NCBI RefSeq assembly: GCF_010993975.1
Contig: NZ_JAACZO010000022.1
Coordinates: 1-64,000 of the forward strand
Direction: 5' to 3'
Source: Halomonas faecis
GTDB lineage: Bacteria > Pseudomonadota > Gammaproteobacteria > Pseudomonadales > Halomonadaceae
Length of the DNA stretch: 64,000 nucleotides
Below are positions 60,599 to 64,000 of this stretch, piece after piece (the first letter of the stretch is position 1; every line of letters begins with the position of its first letter). The position numbers were made by a program, and so were the translations under genes. The notes under the pieces are model-generated. The model had not been told where the DNA came from, ran no database searches, and was given only the letters and a program-made list of their open reading frames with translations.

Positions 60599-61627
60599 GT
60601 GAACGACGCCTCTACGCTGGGCTGGCTGACGACCGGCGGCAGCCATTACGACATCGGCCTGGCACTCGGCCGTGAAGGGCGAGCGGCCGTGCACGACCGG
60701 CTTCGCCACACGGCTCTCTGGCAGCGCATCGTCGCCCTGGTCGATACTCCGGCGGTCACACGAATGCGCGCCGACACCGCGCAGCGCTTTCCCTGGATGA
60801 TGGCGGAGCTCGCCGGTCTGGCGGAGGGGCTCGCCCTGCCGATCGGCGAGGTCTTTGCCTGGCACTGCCGCGGCGAGCTGCTGGCAGGCGCCCCCGAAGG
60901 TTGTACCACGCTGCTGCTGCCCGGCGAGACACCGCTTCTCGCTCACAACGAGGACGGTCTGCCCTGTCTCGACGGTACGGCCTTTCTGGTCCATGCCACA
61001 CCCGACGACCAGCCGGCTTTCCTGTCGTTCTGCTATCCCGGCTCCCTTCCGGGTCACACCTTCGCCATGACCGGCAGCGGTCTGGTGCAGACGGTCAACA
61101 ACCTGCGCCTGACCGGCATCATGCCCGAGGTGCCGCGCATGGTGCTGAGCCGCGCCATGCTCAGGCAACCCTCGGTGGCTGCAGTACTCGACATGCTCGA
61201 GAACGCCCCAGCCAGCGCCGGCTTCCACTTCAGCCTCGCCCGGCTCGGCGAGCCGGGCCTGACCAGCGTGGAGATCGGTGGCGGCAAGGTATGCCAGCGC
61301 TCGGTCACCACACCGCAGTTGCACGCCAACCACGCCCTCTACCATCCCGCCACCGACGGCGCTCAGGTGATCACCCGTTCATCGCGCGACCGGCAGCAGC
61401 GTGGCGAAGCGCTACTCGCCGACGGCGTACGCGACCCACTGGCGATCCTCGGCGACGGCGGCGACGGTGGCCTGCCGATTCTCCGCCGCTCTCCGCATGA
61501 CCCCGACGACGAGAACACTCTGGCCACCGTCTGCTTCCGGCTGTTGCCCGACGACATCCTCTGGGAAGTGCATGCGCCGGGGCCGGCAACGCCACGACGC
61601 GGCAGCCTGCAGACGCTGTTCGGCTGA
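60599..61627 (+). CDS. C45-family (acyl-CoA:6-APA acyltransferase-like) Ntn hydrolase
   Basis: 342 residues from a GTG with AGGAG seven bases upstream. The catalytic Cys is residue 102 in PEGCTTLLLPGETPLLAHNEDG, the nucleophile exposed by autocleavage in this family, followed by AFLSFCYPGSLPGHTFAMTGSGLVQTVNNLR. Family members hydrolyse amide bonds of small peptides or acylated amines, as in penicillin side-chain exchange. It is divergent from the gluconate TRAP operon; shared control by GntR is possible. Substrate unknown. Confidence 0.88.
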   Translation: MNDASTLGWLTTGGSHYDIGLALGREGRAAVHDRLRHTALWQRIVALVDTPAVTRMRADTAQRFPWMMAELAGLAEGLALPIGEVFAWHCRGELLAGAPEGCTTLLLPGETPLLAHNEDGLPCLDGTAFLVHATPDDQPAFLSFCYPGSLPGHTFAMTGSGLVQTVNNLRLTGIMPEVPRMVLSRAMLRQPSVAAVLDMLENAPASAGFHFSLARLGEPGLTSVEIGGGKVCQRSVTTPQLHANHALYHPATDGAQVITRSSRDRQQRGEALLADGVRDPLAILGDGGDGGLPILRRSPHDPDDENTLATVCFRLLPDDILWEVHAPGPATPRRGSLQTLFG

Positions 61628-61890
61628 GCCCCGGCTTAGCGAACGCTCACGCGTTTCTTACCCACCTCTTGCGTCTCGCCACGGGCAAACGCCCCTAGAG
61701 CGCTCGCCCGGCCAGGCGTGCTGCACCAGGTCGTGGCACGCATATTGCTTATCGTATCTTGCTAAATGAATTCAGTGCCACGCCGCTGCCAGGCCACAGT
61801 CCACCACGGTGAGCTAGCCCGGCGAGAAAAGCACGATAACGGGGCAGACTGCGCACCCCTTTGGCGCACGCCACCGCAGGAGACTCACCC

Positions 61891-64000
61891 ATGCAGCCCT
61901 CCCTTCTCGACACGCTCTGGGTACTTTGGGCCGCCGCACTGGTGTTCGTCATGCAGGCGGGGTTTCTATGCCTGGAGGCCGGTGCGACGCGCAGCAAGAA
62001 TGCCATCAACGTCGCCATGAAGAACCTCGTCGACTTTGCCGTCGCCGTCAGCGCATTCTGCCTGGTGGGGTTCGGCATGATGTTCGGCACCTCCTTCCAG
62101 GGCTGGCTGGGTACGGACCTGTTCGCCTGGCAGCTTGGCAACGCCTCTCCCTGGACACTGAGCCTGTTCCTCTTTCAGGCCATGTTCTGCGCCACGGCGG
62201 CGACCATCGTGGCCGGGGCCGTGGCGGAGCGCATGACCTTCCTAGGCTATCTGGCCCTGGCCCTTCTGGTCGGTATCCTCATCTACCCCATCTTTGGGCA
62301 TTGGGCCTGGGGAGGACTGCTCGACGGCCCTCCCGGCTGGCTGGCGCGACTGGGCTTCGTCGACTTCGCCGGCGCCACGGTGGTGCATAGCCTGGGAGGC
62401 TGGGTCGCCCTCGCAGCCGTGCTACAGATCGGCCCGCGCCGCGGCCGCTTCGTGCCCGGCGAGACACCGCGCACGCTGCCCGCCGCCAACCTGCCACTGG
62501 CCATGCTGGGCGCTCTGCTCATGATACTGGGCTGGTTCGGCTTCAACGGCGGCAGCACCCTGGCTTTCGACGATCGCGTGCCGGGCGTGCTGGTCAATAC
62601 GTTGATGGGCGCCGTCTCCGGCGTGCTCTCGGCCATGTTGCTGGGTTGGCGCCTGCGCCGCTATGCCGAGGTGATCTACGCCATGAATGGCGCCATCGCC
62701 GGGCTGGTATCGGTCACCGCCGGTGCTCACGCCTTCAGCTTGGGTGAGGCCCTGCTGATCGGCGCCATCAGTGGCGTCGTGATGGTCATGGCCAGCGAGT
62801 GGATGCTGCAGCGGGGCATCGACGACGCCGTTGGCGCCATTCCCGCCCACCTGGTGGCCGGCATCTGGGGCACCCTCGCCGTAGGCCTGTTCGGCGACAG
62901 CGACGCGCTGGACACGGGCCTGGGACAGGGCATGCAACTGCTCATCCAGGTGATGGGTATCGTGGCTTGCGGGCTGTGGAGCTTCGGCCTGGCCTGGCTG
63001 CTGTTGCGCGGCATGAACGGTGGAATCCCGCTGCGCGTCACACCCGAAGCGGAGAAGCTCGGGCTCAACATGGCCGAGCACGGCGCCCGTACCGAGCTTC
63101 ATGAACTGCTCGAGCACATGCGCGCGCATGAGGTTCAAGGCAATCTTAGCGAACGGATCGAGGCCGATCCCTTCACCGAAGTGGGCGAGATCGCTGCCGG
63201 CTATAACCGGGTCTGCAGCGCCCTGGAAAAGGCCGTGGCCCATACCCAGGTGATGCTGCACAACCTGCGCGATGGCGTCGTGACCTGGCGTGCCGATGGA
63301 ACCTTGACCAGCCTCAACCCCGGTGCCGAGCAGCTTTTCGGCGTCGTGGCCGAGAACCTGCTGGGCTCACCGGTGACTCAACTGGTCAAGCAGGGCATGC
63401 CGCCGCCGGGCGAACGCCGAGAGCTGCGCCTGGCGAGTCCGGAACGTGGCACCCGTTATCTGGAGATCATGGTCAGCGAAGGAGCCGCGGACTCGCGTTC
63501 GGCATTCTCGGGCATGGTTCGCGACATCACCGATCGCAAACGACTGGAAGAACAGCTCGGCCGAGAACGCGAACTGGCCCAGACCACCCTGGCCTGCATC
63601 GGCGACGGCGTGATCACCACCGATGCCAGCGGCTGCGTCACTTTTCTCAACGCCGAGGCACGTCGTCTCACCGGCTGGCCACTGGAAGCCGCGCAGGGCC
63701 AGCCCATCGCGCGCATCTACCAGCTCGTCGAGGAAGTCAGCGGGGCCCGGGTCGAGAATCCGGCACGACGAGTGCTCTCCAGCGGCCGCGCCCTCAATTC
63801 CAAGGGGCATCATCTGCTGGTGGCAAGCGATGGGCAACGGTATCCCGTGCAGGACTCCGCCGCTCCCATTCGCTCGCGCAACGGCATCACCGTGGGCACC
63901 GTAGTGGTGTTCCAGGACGTCAGTCTGACTCGCGAACTCTCTGCCCAGCTCACCCACCAGGCCAGTCACGACGCCCTGACCGGCCTGCTCAACCGACGTG
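61891..64000 (+). CDS. Ammonium-transporter domain fused to PAS-PAS-GGDEF (partial, runs off the window)
   Basis: 703 codons, open to the window end. Residues about 1-385 form a complete Amt/Rh domain with about 11 spans (AGFLCLEAGATRSKNAINVAMKN at the start). The conduction residues are kept: Asp158 and His166 in VDFAGATVVHSLGGW, and His320 in AIPAHLVAGIWGTL, the twin-His pair. A linker (about 386-450) leads to PAS1 (about 455-560), PAS2 (about 565-690) and the opening of a GGDEF domain (HDALTGLLNRR at the edge). It probably senses ammonium and controls c-di-GMP. No PII gene (glnK) lies upstream. Confidence 0.92.
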   Translation, partial: MQPSLLDTLWVLWAAALVFVMQAGFLCLEAGATRSKNAINVAMKNLVDFAVAVSAFCLVGFGMMFGTSFQGWLGTDLFAWQLGNASPWTLSLFLFQAMFCATAATIVAGAVAERMTFLGYLALALLVGILIYPIFGHWAWGGLLDGPPGWLARLGFVDFAGATVVHSLGGWVALAAVLQIGPRRGRFVPGETPRTLPAANLPLAMLGALLMILGWFGFNGGSTLAFDDRVPGVLVNTLMGAVSGVLSAMLLGWRLRRYAEVIYAMNGAIAGLVSVTAGAHAFSLGEALLIGAISGVVMVMASEWMLQRGIDDAVGAIPAHLVAGIWGTLAVGLFGDSDALDTGLGQGMQLLIQVMGIVACGLWSFGLAWLLLRGMNGGIPLRVTPEAEKLGLNMAEHGARTELHELLEHMRAHEVQGNLSERIEADPFTEVGEIAAGYNRVCSALEKAVAHTQVMLHNLRDGVVTWRADGTLTSLNPGAEQLFGVVAENLLGSPVTQLVKQGMPPPGERRELRLASPERGTRYLEIMVSEGAADSRSAFSGMVRDITDRKRLEEQLGRERELAQTTLACIGDGVITTDASGCVTFLNAEARRLTGWPLEAAQGQPIARIYQLVEEVSGARVENPARRVLSSGRALNSKGHHLLVASDGQRYPVQDSAAPIRSRNGITVGTVVVFQDVSLTRELSAQLTHQASHDALTGLLNRR

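Overview
The window looks like a chromosomal segment of a halophilic gammaproteobacterium of the Halomonas type. The core from about 11.1 kb onward is GC-rich. It carries a BCCT compatible-solute transporter coupled to a universal stress protein, TRAP gluconate uptake, a tripartite tricarboxylate (TTT) transporter and c-di-GMP proteins. The first 10.3 kb is visibly AT-richer and is an integron cassette array. The genus is inferred from gene content and protein style, not from a marker gene.

Region 1 (1-11116) is the integron. Twelve cassettes lie head-to-tail, all read leftward from a platform at 10271-10434. The platform has a candidate attI core, a divergent cassette promoter and a LexA-type SOS box overlapping both promoters. 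The integrase gene reads rightward but is broken: about 90 codons holding the integron-specific insertion and the HxxRH catalytic box are missing, and the frame shifts. Eleven attC sites of very different length separate the cassettes. From the platform outward the cassettes encode a K+ channel with a large cytosolic domain, a DUF6602-type nuclease-like protein, an unknown 409-residue protein, a PD-(D/E)XK-like protein, a two-gene membrane/zinc-ribbon cassette, a protein with a BrnT-like domain, a small unknown, an HNH nuclease, an AadA-like aminoglycoside adenylyltransferase, a second near-identical copy of the two-gene cassette, a membrane-anchored unknown, and a RidA-like gene cut by an IS66-type element running off the left edge.

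Region 2 (11.3-28.5 kb) is mixed housekeeping and accessory metabolism. It holds a TetR regulator divergent from a FabF-type ketoacyl synthase, a PAS-GGDEF cyclase, a cupin, a GFA-family protein, two LysE exporters, a Tag-like glycosylase, a BCCT carrier with UspA, two facing gene stumps left by a deletion, an OsmC-YcaO fusion and a double-CDGSH glutamate-synthase-like protein.

Region 3 (28.5-36 kb) is an acid-sugar catabolic operon: a GntR/FCD regulator, a SAF-domain dehydrogenase, TctC-TctB-TctA, an OtnK-type kinase and an OtnC-type aldolase. The kinase lacks a conserved block of about 30 residues. Region 4 (36-51 kb) has a chemoreceptor with a sigma-28 promoter, an odd CDF-family protein, an ECF42-type sigma factor/DGPF operon next to an AAC(3)-I-like acetyltransferase, a MocR/LysE pair and an acetate kinase/phosphotransacetylase pair.

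Region 5 (51-64 kb) holds a four-gene Mn/Zn ABC importer, cytochrome b561, a gluconate regulon (GntR, gluconokinase and a TRAP transporter with a perfect GntR-type operator), a C45 peptidase, and at the right edge an ammonium-transporter domain fused to two PAS domains and the start of a GGDEF domain. That last gene runs past the window end. No rRNA, tRNA or CRISPR was seen.
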